A stretch of 64,000 nucleotides of DNA from Telmatobacter sp. DSM 110680 (lineage in GTDB: Bacteria; Acidobacteriota; Terriglobia; Terriglobales; Acidobacteriaceae), in contig NZ_CP121196.1 in assembly GCF_039994875.1 (NCBI RefSeq), forward strand, positions 2,728,001-2,792,000. The letters are read 5' to 3'. Under the pieces are notes generated by a model, which had not been told where the DNA came from, did no database searches, and saw nothing but the letters and a program-made list of their open reading frames with translations. Within the stretch, counting starts at the first letter, position 1. Every line of letters begins with the position of its first letter. A program made the translations under genes and the position numbers. Positions 17,956 to 28,300 of the stretch are shown here, one piece after another.

Positions 17956-20073
17956 ATGGCTTCAAACCTATATACATGTTGCTTTCAAGTGAGTCGGTAT
18001 TCCTCTCTTTTTCGCCCTCGCCGACGTTCGAGGCTCTGGTTGCTGGCGGTCTTTGCCACGGTCTTCCCCTTGTCCGGCTGCTATGAGTACGTCACACGCG
18101 CTGGACAAGCAGCCCCCGTGCAACCTGTTCAGCCGATTTCTGGCTCCATCACGATTACACCGCAATCTTCGTGCATTCTGCCGGCCGGGACGGCGCAGTT
18201 TTCCGCCCAGGTCTCAAACCTTTCCGGTTCTGCGGTTGATTGGTTTGTGGATGGAGTGAAAGGCGGTAATGGTGCCACTGGCTCAATTTCGACAGATGGC
18301 CTTTATGGAGCGCCCGACATAGCGGGCTCACACTCCATACAAGCCACGAGCAAGGTCGATACGACCGTCACGGCGAGCACCACGGTAAACGTAACAGCGA
18401 ATCCAGGATTCGATGTCTCTCCGAGTGCCGCCACGCTTCCGCCTTCGGGCGCGCAGGCATTCCATGCCCAGACGTGCGGGGTGGCCAGCAGCAATGTCTC
18501 CTGGACGGTGGATGGAGTGGCCGGTGGCAGCAGTACGGTTGGCACGATCACGGCGGATGGCGTGTATACCGCGCCCGCCGGCACAGGCACGCACATCGTA
18601 AAGGGCACGGATACTCAGTCCAATCAGAGTGATCAGGCGATCGTTACAGTAGGCACCGGCATCGTTGTGGACTTTGGCAATCGCAGCGGTCAGCAGCATG
18701 CGCTTCCTGCGGGGATTCTGGGGATTAACCACGTTGACTGGCTACGGAATTTGGCGGATGAGCAACTCGTGGCGCGTGCAGGATTCAAACTGTCGCGTAC
18801 CTACGCAAATCTGCAGGATGTTTTTACAAGTAAAGGGCATCCGGACTGGTCAAACCTTGATCCACAACTCGGCGATCTTCGCGCTGCGGGCTTCCACGTT
18901 CTACTGCAGATTGCATACACGCCGAACTGGCTGCAGCCTCACCCGAATTCCTGCAAGGCCGATAAGACTAAGGCCGCTCCGTCCGATATGCGGGTGTGGG
19001 GGCAACTTGCCGCGACCATTGTCGCGCACATCGACGCAAAGTTTCCCGGCCTGGTGTCCGATTACGAAATCTGGAATGAGCCGGATACGGGCGGCCTATG
19101 CACTAAAGCCGACCCGTTGCAGACTTACCTCAAGCTTTACGCCGCTGCGGCGCCAATGATGAAAAGCCAGGCCGCGAATGACGGCGTCACTATTCGTGTT
19201 GGAGGGCCCACGACCGCAGAGCTTAACGAGGAATGGTTCCGCGCATTGCTTACTAATCCGAGCACCGCTCCCTACGTAGATTTCGTCAGCTACCACAACT
19301 ACGTTGGCGGTTCCAACGATCTTGCTGCGACGTGGGACACCTACGCTTCGGGAACGCCTCTGTATCAGCTCACACAGGATAAGTCGAGCGGCCCTGCTGC
19401 GATCTTTGCGCAGGCTGAAACACTGGTGGCTGCGGGGCAACAGCCGCTTGGACCCGCGACCCCTGTATATGTCGACGAGTTCAATACGAACTGGGAATTT
19501 CAGAAGGATTGCTGTCGCAACGATCCAACTTATGCGCCGGTTTGGAATGCGCTTTATGTGAGCGACATGCTCGACACAGTCTACGATGGAGCGCAACGCG
19601 CGCCCGGCCAGCTTACGTATTACTCAGCGAATACAAATCCGTATTTTTGTGTAGTCGGCGATTGGAATAGCAGCATGAACTGCGATTTGTCTCCCAACCA
19701 ATCGCCCGAACCATATCCGCAGTATTACGCGTACCAGCTGATGGCTTCTGCGGACTATCTGGATATGAATAGCGGAGGGTTTCTTGCGGCCTCTGTCGCA
19801 CCGCAGGCGCGAGGCGCCGGAATTGTCGTGGCTGCTTTCTACACGCAGCAGCAAGATTCCGTTCTTATTGTGAATCCCACAGGACAGGCCAGCACTGAAT
19901 CCGTCGCCGTGCAGAATCCGGGCTATTCATCCGCAACCGCGACGTTGTTTCAGGTGGAGAATGGCAACTCAATTAGTCGTCGCAGCCTCGAGACTTCGCA
20001 GTCCGGTTCAACAATCACCATCGCGGTAACCGTGCCGGCATATTCAGTGTTGGGCATCGCAATTCAACCTTAG
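17956..20073 (+). CDS. GH39-like lipoprotein glycosidase with two Ig-like repeats
   Basis: 705 aa. A basic N-terminus and hydrophobic stretch end in the lipobox 'LSGC' (Cys42), so the mature protein is lipid-anchored; the 41-residue leader is long, and the true start could be an in-frame GTG downstream at residue 13. Two related bacterial Ig-like domains follow (about 60-147 and 150-233), each with the pattern 'W-x-VDGV-GG...G-I-x-x-DG-Y-x-AP'. Residues 240-620 are a TIM barrel of clan GH-A with acid/base Glu375 in 'EIWNEPD' and nucleophile Glu508 in 'VYVDEFN', closest in pattern to GH39 xylosidase/arabinosidase-type enzymes. A small beta domain ends the protein. There is no partner gene on the same strand close by. 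Confidence 0.8.
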   Translation: MASNLYTCCFQVSRYSSLFRPRRRSRLWLLAVFATVFPLSGCYEYVTRAGQAAPVQPVQPISGSITITPQSSCILPAGTAQFSAQVSNLSGSAVDWFVDGVKGGNGATGSISTDGLYGAPDIAGSHSIQATSKVDTTVTASTTVNVTANPGFDVSPSAATLPPSGAQAFHAQTCGVASSNVSWTVDGVAGGSSTVGTITADGVYTAPAGTGTHIVKGTDTQSNQSDQAIVTVGTGIVVDFGNRSGQQHALPAGILGINHVDWLRNLADEQLVARAGFKLSRTYANLQDVFTSKGHPDWSNLDPQLGDLRAAGFHVLLQIAYTPNWLQPHPNSCKADKTKAAPSDMRVWGQLAATIVAHIDAKFPGLVSDYEIWNEPDTGGLCTKADPLQTYLKLYAAAAPMMKSQAANDGVTIRVGGPTTAELNEEWFRALLTNPSTAPYVDFVSYHNYVGGSNDLAATWDTYASGTPLYQLTQDKSSGPAAIFAQAETLVAAGQQPLGPATPVYVDEFNTNWEFQKDCCRNDPTYAPVWNALYVSDMLDTVYDGAQRAPGQLTYYSANTNPYFCVVGDWNSSMNCDLSPNQSPEPYPQYYAYQLMASADYLDMNSGGFLAASVAPQARGAGIVVAAFYTQQQDSVLIVNPTGQASTESVAVQNPGYSSATATLFQVENGNSISRRSLETSQSGSTITIAVTVPAYSVLGIAIQP

Positions 20074-20523
20074 CGTGTCAGACACAGCGCATGATCATCG
20101 AGATGGACGATGCGTTCGATCAGAATCACCTCCGCGGTAGCCCAGCCACTTCAAACACACGGTCTTTTGTTTCCCTCCTCAGGACAGGCTGGTGCCGGCA
20201 GTCGTAGAGTGTATGCAATCAGAATTATCGCGCGCTCTTGAGCCGGAATTGTTTTTGGGTTCCGTTTGTCAATACGCGCACCGAGGACCTAATGAAGAAC
20301 GGTAACTCCGGCCAATTCATTCGTGCCTCTGGCTGGAATGATGGGCGCGAAAGAGTGGAGATATTGCGTCCTCGCCGCAGAGGTCGCTCTATGATCAAGT
20401 CGCCGACATTGAATATGGCCAGGTATCGAACTTTTATAAAACCCTTCTAATATCCTCACGCCCACTTCATGCCTACTTAATTCCACAATTCCGATACTGC
20501 CTATGTTAGGAGAATCAATCTTC
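20074..20523. other. Gene-poor spacer, about 450 bp
   Basis: No gene is supported here. A 52-codon frame from ATG 20292 (after 'cgagga') to 20450 is basic and has no recognisable features, so I leave it out. I see no clear terminator or promoter. Confidence 0.4.
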
Positions 20524-20949
20524 ATGAGATTGATAAGGGCACTCTTCTCATTGGCTGCAATGTGCATCGTGTGTGCAGAGGTGGCTGCAAGCCAGACGTC
20601 TTTGCATGGCTACAGCAAGAATGGGTTTAGCCGGACTTTCCTCGACGCTCGCGCGTCCGATCAGCCACCCAGATACAAGCGAACTGAAATCAAAAGGATG
20701 ATTCGAGACGCAAAAACTACCGAAGATTTCGAACGCCTCGCCGACTACTTTGATTTTCAATCTTTGGAGTTTGAACAAAAGGCTAATCAGGAAGTGAAAG
20801 AACTCGAACGGCTGCTCGTCATTCGTTTCCATCCCCGGACCTACGCGACACAAGTCGAATACACCCGTGAACTGATAAGGAAATATAGGAGCAAAGCCGA
20901 CGAGTGTTATGGTCGCGCCAATGCATATCGCGCGAGCATCGAACGCTAA
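20524..20949 (+). CDS. Small secreted protein of unknown function
   Basis: 141 aa from the ATG at 20524, 10 bp after 'ttaggaga'; the in-frame ATG at 20503 would place residues in front of a normal signal peptide and is disfavoured. Residues 1-25 form a signal peptide ('LIRALFSLAAMCIVCAEVAA'). The mature part is alpha-helical and strongly charged, with helices such as 'DFQSLEFEQKANQEVKELERL' and 'TRELIRKYRSKADECYGRA'. I do not recognise a family with certainty; similar short helical exported proteins are frequent in Acidobacteria. It ends 10 bp from the convergent response-regulator gene. Confidence 0.65.
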   Translation: MRLIRALFSLAAMCIVCAEVAASQTSLHGYSKNGFSRTFLDARASDQPPRYKRTEIKRMIRDAKTTEDFERLADYFDFQSLEFEQKANQEVKELERLLVIRFHPRTYATQVEYTRELIRKYRSKADECYGRANAYRASIER

Positions 20950-20959
20950 CTTCAGTTTG

Positions 20960-21658
20960 CTACACAGACTCGCTAAATCGATAGCCAATGTGCGATTCGG
21001 TGAGGAGGTACGCCGGATTCGCTGGGTCGTCCTCGATCTTCATTCGCACCTGTCGCACGAATGTTCGCAGGTACTCCAGCTCATTTCCGTATTCAGGCCC
21101 CCAGACTGTTCTGAGCAGTTTGGCATGCGGCACAGGTCTACCTGCGTTCGCCATCAAGTAATGGAGCAAGTCAAATTGCTTTGGAGTCAGGTGGACGTTC
21201 CTACCTTTTTTCTGCACCAGATGCCGCTCAATGTCGAGCCGGACATCCCCGATCAGGATCTGCTTGTTTTGATCCTCAACAATGATGTTGCGGCGAACAG
21301 CGGCTCGGATTCGCGCAATGAGCTCGCGAAGTTGAAACGGCTTGGTGATGTAATCATCGGCCCCAGCATCCAACGCTTCCACCTTGCGATCTTCGCTCCC
21401 CTGTACGGTAAGCATGACGATCGGAAGAAGCGGTTCGTTTTTGCGCATCACACGGCACACCTCGATCCCGCCCAAGCCCGGCATATTGATGTCGAGAAGA
21501 ACGATGTCGAAGTGCGCAGTGCGGACTAGCGAGACCGCTTCTTCGCCCCGTGCAGCCTCCACGACGACGAAGCCAAGTCCCGAAAGAATCGTTCGCAGTG
21601 AAATGCGAATCGAAGGTTCGTCGTCGACTATAAGTACAGTGGACTGATTTTCGTTCAA
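20960..21658 (-). CDS. KdpE-like response regulator (OmpR family)
   Basis: 232 aa from a TTG at 21658, which overlaps the kinase stop codon as TTGA and has 'aaggag' 6 bp upstream; this fits translational coupling better than the longer upstream start. Receiver domain about 5-120 with 'DDE' near the start, phospho-acceptor Asp in 'VLLDINMPG' and Lys in 'ITKPFQ'. A winged-helix OmpR/PhoB DNA-binding domain covers about 135-230 ('LTPKQFDLLHYLM', 'LRTFVRQVRMKIE', 'GYRF'). It is the cognate partner of the sensor kinase just upstream. No kdpFABC genes lie in the window; the most likely target is the efflux gene run upstream. Confidence 0.92.
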   Translation of the reverse strand: MNENQSTVLIVDDEPSIRISLRTILSGLGFVVVEAARGEEAVSLVRTAHFDIVLLDINMPGLGGIEVCRVMRKNEPLLPIVMLTVQGSEDRKVEALDAGADDYITKPFQLRELIARIRAAVRRNIIVEDQNKQILIGDVRLDIERHLVQKKGRNVHLTPKQFDLLHYLMANAGRPVPHAKLLRTVWGPEYGNELEYLRTFVRQVRMKIEDDPANPAYLLTESHIGYRFSESV

Positions 21659-23265
21659 TCTGATCTCCTTCCAACTTGCGGTAGTGAAAGAAAGAATGTC
21701 GTTCCTTCTCTCTCGTCGCTGATAACCCACGTGTGACCTCGGTGCGCTTCGGCCGCCATCTTTACCGTCGAAAGTCCAACGCCCGTGCCCTCTGCCGTCG
21801 CTTTTGACCCTTCACTCCGGTAGAAGCGCTGGAAGATACTCTCTCGCTCAGAAATTGGAATGGCGGGCCCAAAGTTGTGTACCGAGATCGTGACTTCAGA
21901 GTGACTTTCCCATGCGCACACTTTGACCCTCTGGCCGGCAAACGAATACTTTGCGGCATTGTCCAGGAATTGCACCAATGCCATTGAAAGCAACTCCGGG
22001 TCACCCCTGACTCTCAAAGAAGACTCCGGAAATGCGACCTCGATGGCATGTCCCGCCATACGCGGGGACTGTTCCCGCACTACGCGCCCAACGAGATCAG
22101 AGACCGCTATCTCGGCTTTATGTAGAGTCACTTCTTCGGCATCGAGCTTCGCTGTTTGAAGGAGCCGATTGCAAAGCTGGCTGAGCTGACTGCACTCGTC
22201 CTCGACTAGTGAGACCAACTGCGTCTGCGAGGTATTGAGAGCACCGACTTCCCGCAGTCCGGAGGCAGCCGTCTGAATAGCTGTCAAAGGCGTCTTAACG
22301 GCGTGCGCAAGTGAATCAAGCACCGCGGCGCGCAGACGCTCGCTTTGATGGGCCCGCTCAATCTGGATCTCTTTTTCAAACGACACGCAGCGATCAAGCG
22401 TGATAGCCGCCAACGAAGCGAGAGCATCCGTTACAAGCGGATTCAGCGCGCCACGAATGGCGATTGCCCCGACAGACGCATTTCTGATTCTCAAGACTCT
22501 GACTGAGATTCCGGTGAGAGGGTCGTCCTTGTCTTCTTGAATGAAATAGCATTCCTTCGCGAGATATTCTTCGCCTTCTCTAAATACGCCTACTGTGTCA
22601 CACTTGCCGGCATTCGCGTCGAAAATCGCGACGCCGTCGATTGAGAAGATCGTGCGAATTAGTTGCGAAAGCTGTGGCCCAGGCGCTTGGTGGAGGTTGA
22701 TCAACAGCGTACTGCGACTCAGTTCATATAGCTGCTCCATCGCCACACGCTGCAAACTGGCCTCCTGCGAACTCCGCTGTTCGCGAGAGGATACCCGGCT
22801 GACCACCAGCGCACTTATCTCGAATGCGCCAAGTGCCACCCAATCCTGCGGATCGGTGATGTTGAGCGTCAGGTACGGCGGATAGTAGAAGAAATCCAGG
22901 CACGCAGCGGCAACAAAGGACACGACTGTCGCTTGCCAGAACCCAAATAGGATTGCTTCGGCAACAACGATAAGCAGGCAAAGAAAACCTACCGGGGCTG
23001 AATTGAAGTGCAGGATGTAACCAGAAAAACACATCAGGATCACAACCCAGCTTCCTCCAGCCGATTCGGCAAGAAAACGAAGCCGACCCCGCGGACCATG
23101 TTCACGAAGGCTTTGGGAAATTCTCATAGCGCGCTGGTTACCCGGGTATGAGCGAAGCATATCTACGGGAGCGTCAACAAACCATAAATGAGATACAAAG
23201 GATTCGTGAGGACTGCTCGCGATCTGTCGCGTGTCCCAATACTGATCGAAGCTAAATCCGCTCAA
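21655..23265 (-). CDS. KdpD-like sensor histidine kinase lacking the KdpD N-terminal domains
   Basis: 536 aa if the TTG at 23265 is used; ATG codons at 23160 and 23127 are alternative starts and none has a strong ribosome site. Residues 70-155 are a DUF4118-type membrane domain of four hydrophobic segments, as in KdpD. A GAF-like region spans about 185-290. The kinase core has His321 in 'DSLAHAVKTPLTAI', an N-box 'QFLDNAAKYSF' and a G-box 'GTGVGLSTVK'. The roughly 380-residue osmosensing and Usp region that precedes this in E. coli KdpD is absent. It is 33 bp after the aldolase gene and overlaps the regulator gene, so all three should be cotranscribed. Confidence 0.9.
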   Translation of the reverse strand: MSGFSFDQYWDTRQIASSPHESFVSHLWFVDAPVDMLRSYPGNQRAMRISQSLREHGPRGRLRFLAESAGGSWVVILMCFSGYILHFNSAPVGFLCLLIVVAEAILFGFWQATVVSFVAAACLDFFYYPPYLTLNITDPQDWVALGAFEISALVVSRVSSREQRSSQEASLQRVAMEQLYELSRSTLLINLHQAPGPQLSQLIRTIFSIDGVAIFDANAGKCDTVGVFREGEEYLAKECYFIQEDKDDPLTGISVRVLRIRNASVGAIAIRGALNPLVTDALASLAAITLDRCVSFEKEIQIERAHQSERLRAAVLDSLAHAVKTPLTAIQTAASGLREVGALNTSQTQLVSLVEDECSQLSQLCNRLLQTAKLDAEEVTLHKAEIAVSDLVGRVVREQSPRMAGHAIEVAFPESSLRVRGDPELLSMALVQFLDNAAKYSFAGQRVKVCAWESHSEVTISVHNFGPAIPISERESIFQRFYRSEGSKATAEGTGVGLSTVKMAAEAHRGHTWVISDEREGTTFFLSLPQVGRRSD

Positions 23266-23298
23266 ACATTAGCGGCTTTGCATAGTGAAGGCTGAACT

Positions 23299-23949
23299 CT
23301 ATTGCGACGAGCGTCCTTTCTGGACAAGGCCGAGGAAGCGGCGTGCAAGTTCCTGAATGCGATGATTTTGCCGCTTTGCAACGGCCTCCTTGGGGAGAAG
23401 CTCCATTCCGACCCCGAGGGCAGAAGCGCCAGCCCGAACGAAGCCTTCAGCGGTCTGCTGGCTCACGCCGCCGGCTGCAATCAGGGGGATCTGCGGGAGG
23501 GGAAGCCTAAGTGAACGAATGTAGAGATCGCCGCCAAGAGAAGCGGCCGGGAAAATCTTCACGTAGTCCCCGCCAGCCTTCCAGCACGCAATTACCTCTG
23601 TCGGTGTAAGGCCGCCGGGAATGGCGACGACGTTTGCCTCGAGCGTGGCAGCGACCACCTCCGGAATCAATCCGGTACTGGTAATGAAGCGCGCGCCGGC
23701 ATCGATACATCGATATGCAGTCTCACTATCGAGAACAGTTCCAGCGCCGATTACCAAGTCGGGAAATTCACGCGCGATTCGGCGAATGATCTCCACGGCA
23801 TCCGGCACGGTCATGGGGATTTCGGCAATGGGAATTCCCGACGCGTAGAGGATCTCGGCGCAATACAAGGCCTGATCTGCGGAGCCGACGCGAATGCCCG
23901 GAAATATACCGATCGCCTCAATCCGAGTTCTAGCTTCTTCGCGAGTCAT
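23299..23949 (-). CDS. eda: KDPG/KHG-type aldolase
   Basis: 216 aa from the ATG at 23949 ('aggaagag' just upstream); the frame runs on to a TTG at 23982. It is a class I aldolase of the KDPG/KHG family: Schiff-base Lys in 'DYVKIFPA', the glycine-rich phosphate site 'LIAAGGVS', the helix 'PTEVIACWKAGG', and the catalytic Glu region as 'AEIPMT' in place of the more usual E-V/I-T-x-R. The reaction is cleavage of 2-keto-3-deoxy-6-phosphogluconate (or 4-hydroxy-2-oxoglutarate) to pyruvate plus an aldehyde. Its position between a TolC-type channel gene (51 bp upstream) and a two-component system (33 bp downstream) is odd for a sugar-acid enzyme. The Arg usually found after the Glu motif is not obvious, so a different substrate is possible. 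Confidence 0.85.
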   Translation of the reverse strand: MTREEARTRIEAIGIFPGIRVGSADQALYCAEILYASGIPIAEIPMTVPDAVEIIRRIAREFPDLVIGAGTVLDSETAYRCIDAGARFITSTGLIPEVVAATLEANVVAIPGGLTPTEVIACWKAGGDYVKIFPAASLGGDLYIRSLRLPLPQIPLIAAGGVSQQTAEGFVRAGASALGVGMELLPKEAVAKRQNHRIQELARRFLGLVQKGRSSQ

Positions 23950-24000
23950 TCTCTTCCTGCCCGCCTTTCGAGAACGTTGCAAGTCGTGATTACTGGATTA

Positions 24001-25302
24001 CTAATGGATTTCCTCGATACCAACAGCCAGGTTTAGCTGACCCGCGGCGGTTAAATACGACCCGATCAACTGCACGTAAGCCAATTGGACCTGGCGGTAG
24101 TCGCTTTGTGCATTCAGGAAGTCCATCAGTGAAGCTGCACCTCGCTGCCACGAGTACGTGACGGTCTCCCTGACTCGGAGCGCCTGCTCCAGGTATTTGT
24201 CCTTGTACGGACGCAACAAAATGATGTTGCTGTTGACCTGTGCGTACGCTGAGTCGACGTCACTGAAGACCTGCGCATGCGCAGCATCCTCTAGTTTCTG
24301 GTTTCGATCAATATCGAGCAATGTGCGCTTCTTTTCGCCTTGATTTCGATCGAAGATGCGCAACGGCACACTAATGCTGACTCCAAGTGTTTGCTGATCA
24401 TTGGGATTATTGAAGGATGGGTTGTAGGTGTACCAACCACTGAACGTCGGATCGGTGGATCCATTCGCAACGGCCAGTTTGTAGTTTGTCTTTGCTTGTT
24501 GGATTGACTCAACCGCAGCCTTTAGATCGGGCCGGTTATCCATAGCAATCTGCCGGAAATCTTCAAGCGGTTTTAGCACATCTGAGAATTCAAACGGGCC
24601 CTGGACATCAAACTGATCAACCGGCGTCCTATCGTCCAGTAATTGCAGAAGCTGAATCTTTGCGGTGCGCAGGCTGACCTCGGCCGTCTGCCAGTCAGAC
24701 TCATACTGAACGCGCTGCAACTCTACCCGGTCCAGGTCAATTTGCGCCATCGCGCCCGTTCTATTGCGCTCACGACTGATCTCGATAATGCGGTCGTAAT
24801 AGTCGAGTTCCTGCTTCGTCAGGCCCAGGATCGCCTTCGCTTGTAGAACATCGACAAACGCGACGCGAAGATTGAAAAGAAGATTCCGCTCCAGATCAGC
24901 GTGCAGTGATCTGCTGATCTGTGTTCCTTCCTTCGAACTCTGCAGGCGCAACTCGCGCTTGTGATCACGTTCGTGGAGATAGCTAAAGTTGGTCTGCACC
25001 TGTGTACCCGTGAAGGGTTGCCAAACGCCATTGTGGGGGACAAGTTGCGTTCCATCCGACGAGAGTGTGAACCCCGGGTTGGGCCTCAAAAATGCGGTAA
25101 TCTCTTCAGCTTTCATTTCATCCACATTGAGAGCGTCTGCCTTCAAAGTGGGATTTTCACTCTCGAACTCTGCTTTTATGGCGTCCCACGACAGGTTCGT
25201 CTGCGCATGCAAGGATTGGCCTGCGAACATGCCCGCAAGTGCTCCGACTGCCGCGATACGTAAGAACCACCGCGTTGAAACTGCGTGACCTCGCAGGTTC
25301 AT
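24001..25302 (-). CDS. TolC/CzcC-type outer-membrane efflux channel
   Basis: 433 aa from the ATG at 25302, four bases after the pump stop codon. A signal peptide ends near 'SLHAQ' (about residue 33). Two OEP repeats of long helices follow ('LFNLRVAFVDVLQAKAIL', 'FSDVDSAYAQVNSNIILL'), the typical TolC architecture. It should form the outer-membrane exit duct of the tripartite pump encoded immediately upstream. Confidence 0.92.
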   Translation of the reverse strand: MNLRGHAVSTRWFLRIAAVGALAGMFAGQSLHAQTNLSWDAIKAEFESENPTLKADALNVDEMKAEEITAFLRPNPGFTLSSDGTQLVPHNGVWQPFTGTQVQTNFSYLHERDHKRELRLQSSKEGTQISRSLHADLERNLLFNLRVAFVDVLQAKAILGLTKQELDYYDRIIEISRERNRTGAMAQIDLDRVELQRVQYESDWQTAEVSLRTAKIQLLQLLDDRTPVDQFDVQGPFEFSDVLKPLEDFRQIAMDNRPDLKAAVESIQQAKTNYKLAVANGSTDPTFSGWYTYNPSFNNPNDQQTLGVSISVPLRIFDRNQGEKKRTLLDIDRNQKLEDAAHAQVFSDVDSAYAQVNSNIILLRPYKDKYLEQALRVRETVTYSWQRGAASLMDFLNAQSDYRQVQLAYVQLIGSYLTAAGQLNLAVGIEEIH

Positions 25303-25306
25303 GTTC

Positions 25307-28300
25307 TTAATGTTCAAAGGACACCCCCGTATCCGGCGCCGGGAGCTTATCGCCATCCCTTGCGATTGACACGTACAAAGTCGGCAGCAAAACCAGGCTC
25401 ATCAGCAATGCGGCCATCAGCCCACCAACAATTACGATCGCAAACGGCCGCTGCGAGTCGGAACCAATCGCGTGAGACATTGCGGCGGGAATCAATCCAA
25501 ATGTAGCCACCAGCATTGTCATCATGATCGGACGCAGCCGCAGTACGGCTCCTTCTATCGCTGCGTCTTCAACGGTGAAGCCTTTCGCACGAAGTTGATT
25601 GATGTATTCAAGCATGATCACGCCTGTCTGTACGGAAACGCCGAACAGCGCCAGAAAACCGACTCCCGTCGAGACACTGAAGTGTGTCCGGCTGATTAGC
25701 AGTGCAAGCAATCCGCCGAGCGGCGCAAGCATAACGACGGAGAGAATCAGACATGCCCATTTCGCTGATCGGAACATTGAATAGAGGATGATGAAGATCA
25801 CCAACACCGTTAGCGGGACAATAATCATTAGGCGCTGCGACGATCGCTTCTGGCTCTCGTTTTCGCCAGACCACTGAATGTGGTAGCCCCTGGGCAGCTG
25901 AACATTCTTCTCCACCTTGGCCATGGCCTCGTTGACGGTTGTGCCCAGATCCCGCTCACGCACTTCATAGCGCACCGCGACATAGCGCTGATTCGCTTCC
26001 CGGAAGATGTCGTACGCGCCTTCCTGCACCTGCATCTTCGTCAGTTGCGCCAGTGATACACGCTCACCTGACGGAGAAAGCAGCCTGATGTTTGCGATTG
26101 CCTCCTGGCTGTTTCGATAGGGCTCTTTGTAACGCACCACGACGTCATAGCGTGCTTCACCCTGCAGCACCTGGCTCACCGCGTTACCGCCGACTGCCGT
26201 TTGGACAGCGTCCTGAATATCCGCAACATTGACTCCGAAGCGGGCCGCTGCCTGGCGGTCAACGGCAAAATTCAGGTTAGGCTGGCCCATATCTCGAAAC
26301 AGACCGATGTCCTTGACCCCCGGAACAGTGGACATCTGCTGCATGATCTCTTCGCCTTTCTGTTCCAGCGTCTTCAAATCGTCACCGTAGACCTTGACGG
26401 CCAACCCGCCTTTCGTACCCGTCAAGGTCTCATCGACGTTGTCTTCGATGGGCTGGGAGAAGTTCCAGAAGACGCCAGGCAGCTTTGATACTTCTCGACT
26501 CATAGCTGTAATGAGTTCGTCCTTGTCGCCGTGAAAGACAGCCCGCCATTCCTCTTTCGGTTTGAGATCCACGAAGTATTCAGTATTGCCAAATCCGCCA
26601 GTATCCGTGCCGTCATCAGGTCTCCCCGCTTGTGAGACGACCTTTGTGACCTCAGGAAACGAGGCCAGGATCAGTCGCGCCTTGGTCGCAAAGTCCTTGC
26701 CTTCGCTCAAGCTTGTGCTGTTGCTGAGTGAACCTCGCGCCCAAATTGCGCCCTCATCAAGATGAGGAAGAAACTCGGAACCGATGACCCCACTGAAAGC
26801 CAGAAAAACGGTGACGGCCAGTGCAGCCAGACCAGCCCCAAACACGATCTTGCGATTCCGAATTGCCCACCGCAGTCGCCCTTTGTACTGCACGGTCAGG
26901 AAGACCATGATCGGGTTGTGCCATTCCTTGATACTCCGCCGAAACAGCACGCTCGAAAGCATAGGTGCAATCAGTATGGAAAACGTCAGTGCACCCAGCA
27001 GTGCGAAGGCGACTGTCCATGCCATCGGCTTGAAGAGCTTTCCCTCCACGCGCTGCAGCGTAAAGATTGGCAAATAGGCGGTAATGATGATCGCGATTGC
27101 AAAGAAAACCGGCCGCTGTACCTCGTGACAGGCGTCGCGGATCACTTCGGCAGGCGATTTCGACGATGCAGGCTGTATATCGGTTTGGGGTGCACCATTA
27201 GCCCCGTTTGGGCCGATTCCGCGACTCATGTGGCGAACTATGTTCTCGACCATCACTACAGCGCCATCCACGACCATCCCGAAGTCCAGCGCGCCCAGCG
27301 AGAGCAAGTTGGCCGGAATCTTGCTCAGATCCAGACAAATCGACGCGAACAACAATGCGAATGGAATCGTTAGCGCGACGATAAGGGCGCCGCGTGCATT
27401 GCCGAGAAAGAGAAACAAGATGATGGTGACGAGAATCATTCCTTCGGCCATGTTGTGCAGCACCGTATGCAAGGTGTAGTGCAGCAGATCTGATCGATCA
27501 AGCATGGGAACAATCTTCACGCCTTCGGGTAAGATGCGATCATTCAGTTCCTTTACCTTTTGGTGAATGGCATCCAGGACAGGCTGAGCATCTGCCCCCT
27601 TGCGTAACAACGCAACACCCTGCACTACGTCTGGATTGTCGATGATCGTCCCGTCAGGTAGATGATCGGCCCTCGCCATGGCTCCAAGCAGGATTCGCGG
27701 GCCCTGAGCGACCTCGGCGATGTCCTTCACCCGCAATGCAGTTCCTTTTTGCGTCGTGAGAACGGTGTTTTCAATATCCTGCACGGATCGGTACAGGCCA
27801 AGCGCACGCACATTCATCTGCTGCTGCCCGGTCTCCACAAAGCTTCCACCGGCGTTTGTATTGTTGTTGGTTAGCTGCTGCTCAACTTGACCAATGCTGA
27901 GCCCGTAGGAGACGAGCTTGTTAGGATCGACGCGTACCTGGAACTCCTTTGTAGTGCCTCCGAACGTCGATACGTCAACTACATCCTTGACCGACTTGAA
28001 CTGCTTTTCGAGCGTCCAGTCCTCAATGGACTTCAATTCCATCAGGTCGTATTTCGGGTTCGAGCTATGCAGCGTGTACCAGTAAATCTGCCCAACCGTG
28101 CTCCAATCGGTGCCGATCTGCCCTTGCAGGCCAGGAGGAAAGTTCACCTGTGTGAGTCGCTCCAGAACCTTCTCGCGGTTCCAGTCGTTCTGCGACTCAT
28201 CGTCGAAGATCATGAGCACGAACGAGAGACCGAAGATCGATTCGGACCTTAGAGCAGTCAGATGCGGAATCCCATTCATCTCCGTCTCAACGGGAATTGT

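Noticed and set aside
20292..20450. A 52-codon basic frame with a modest ribosome site
   Set aside because: No motif, no hydrophobic segment and no neighbour to support it; composition is Arg-rich as in chance frames.
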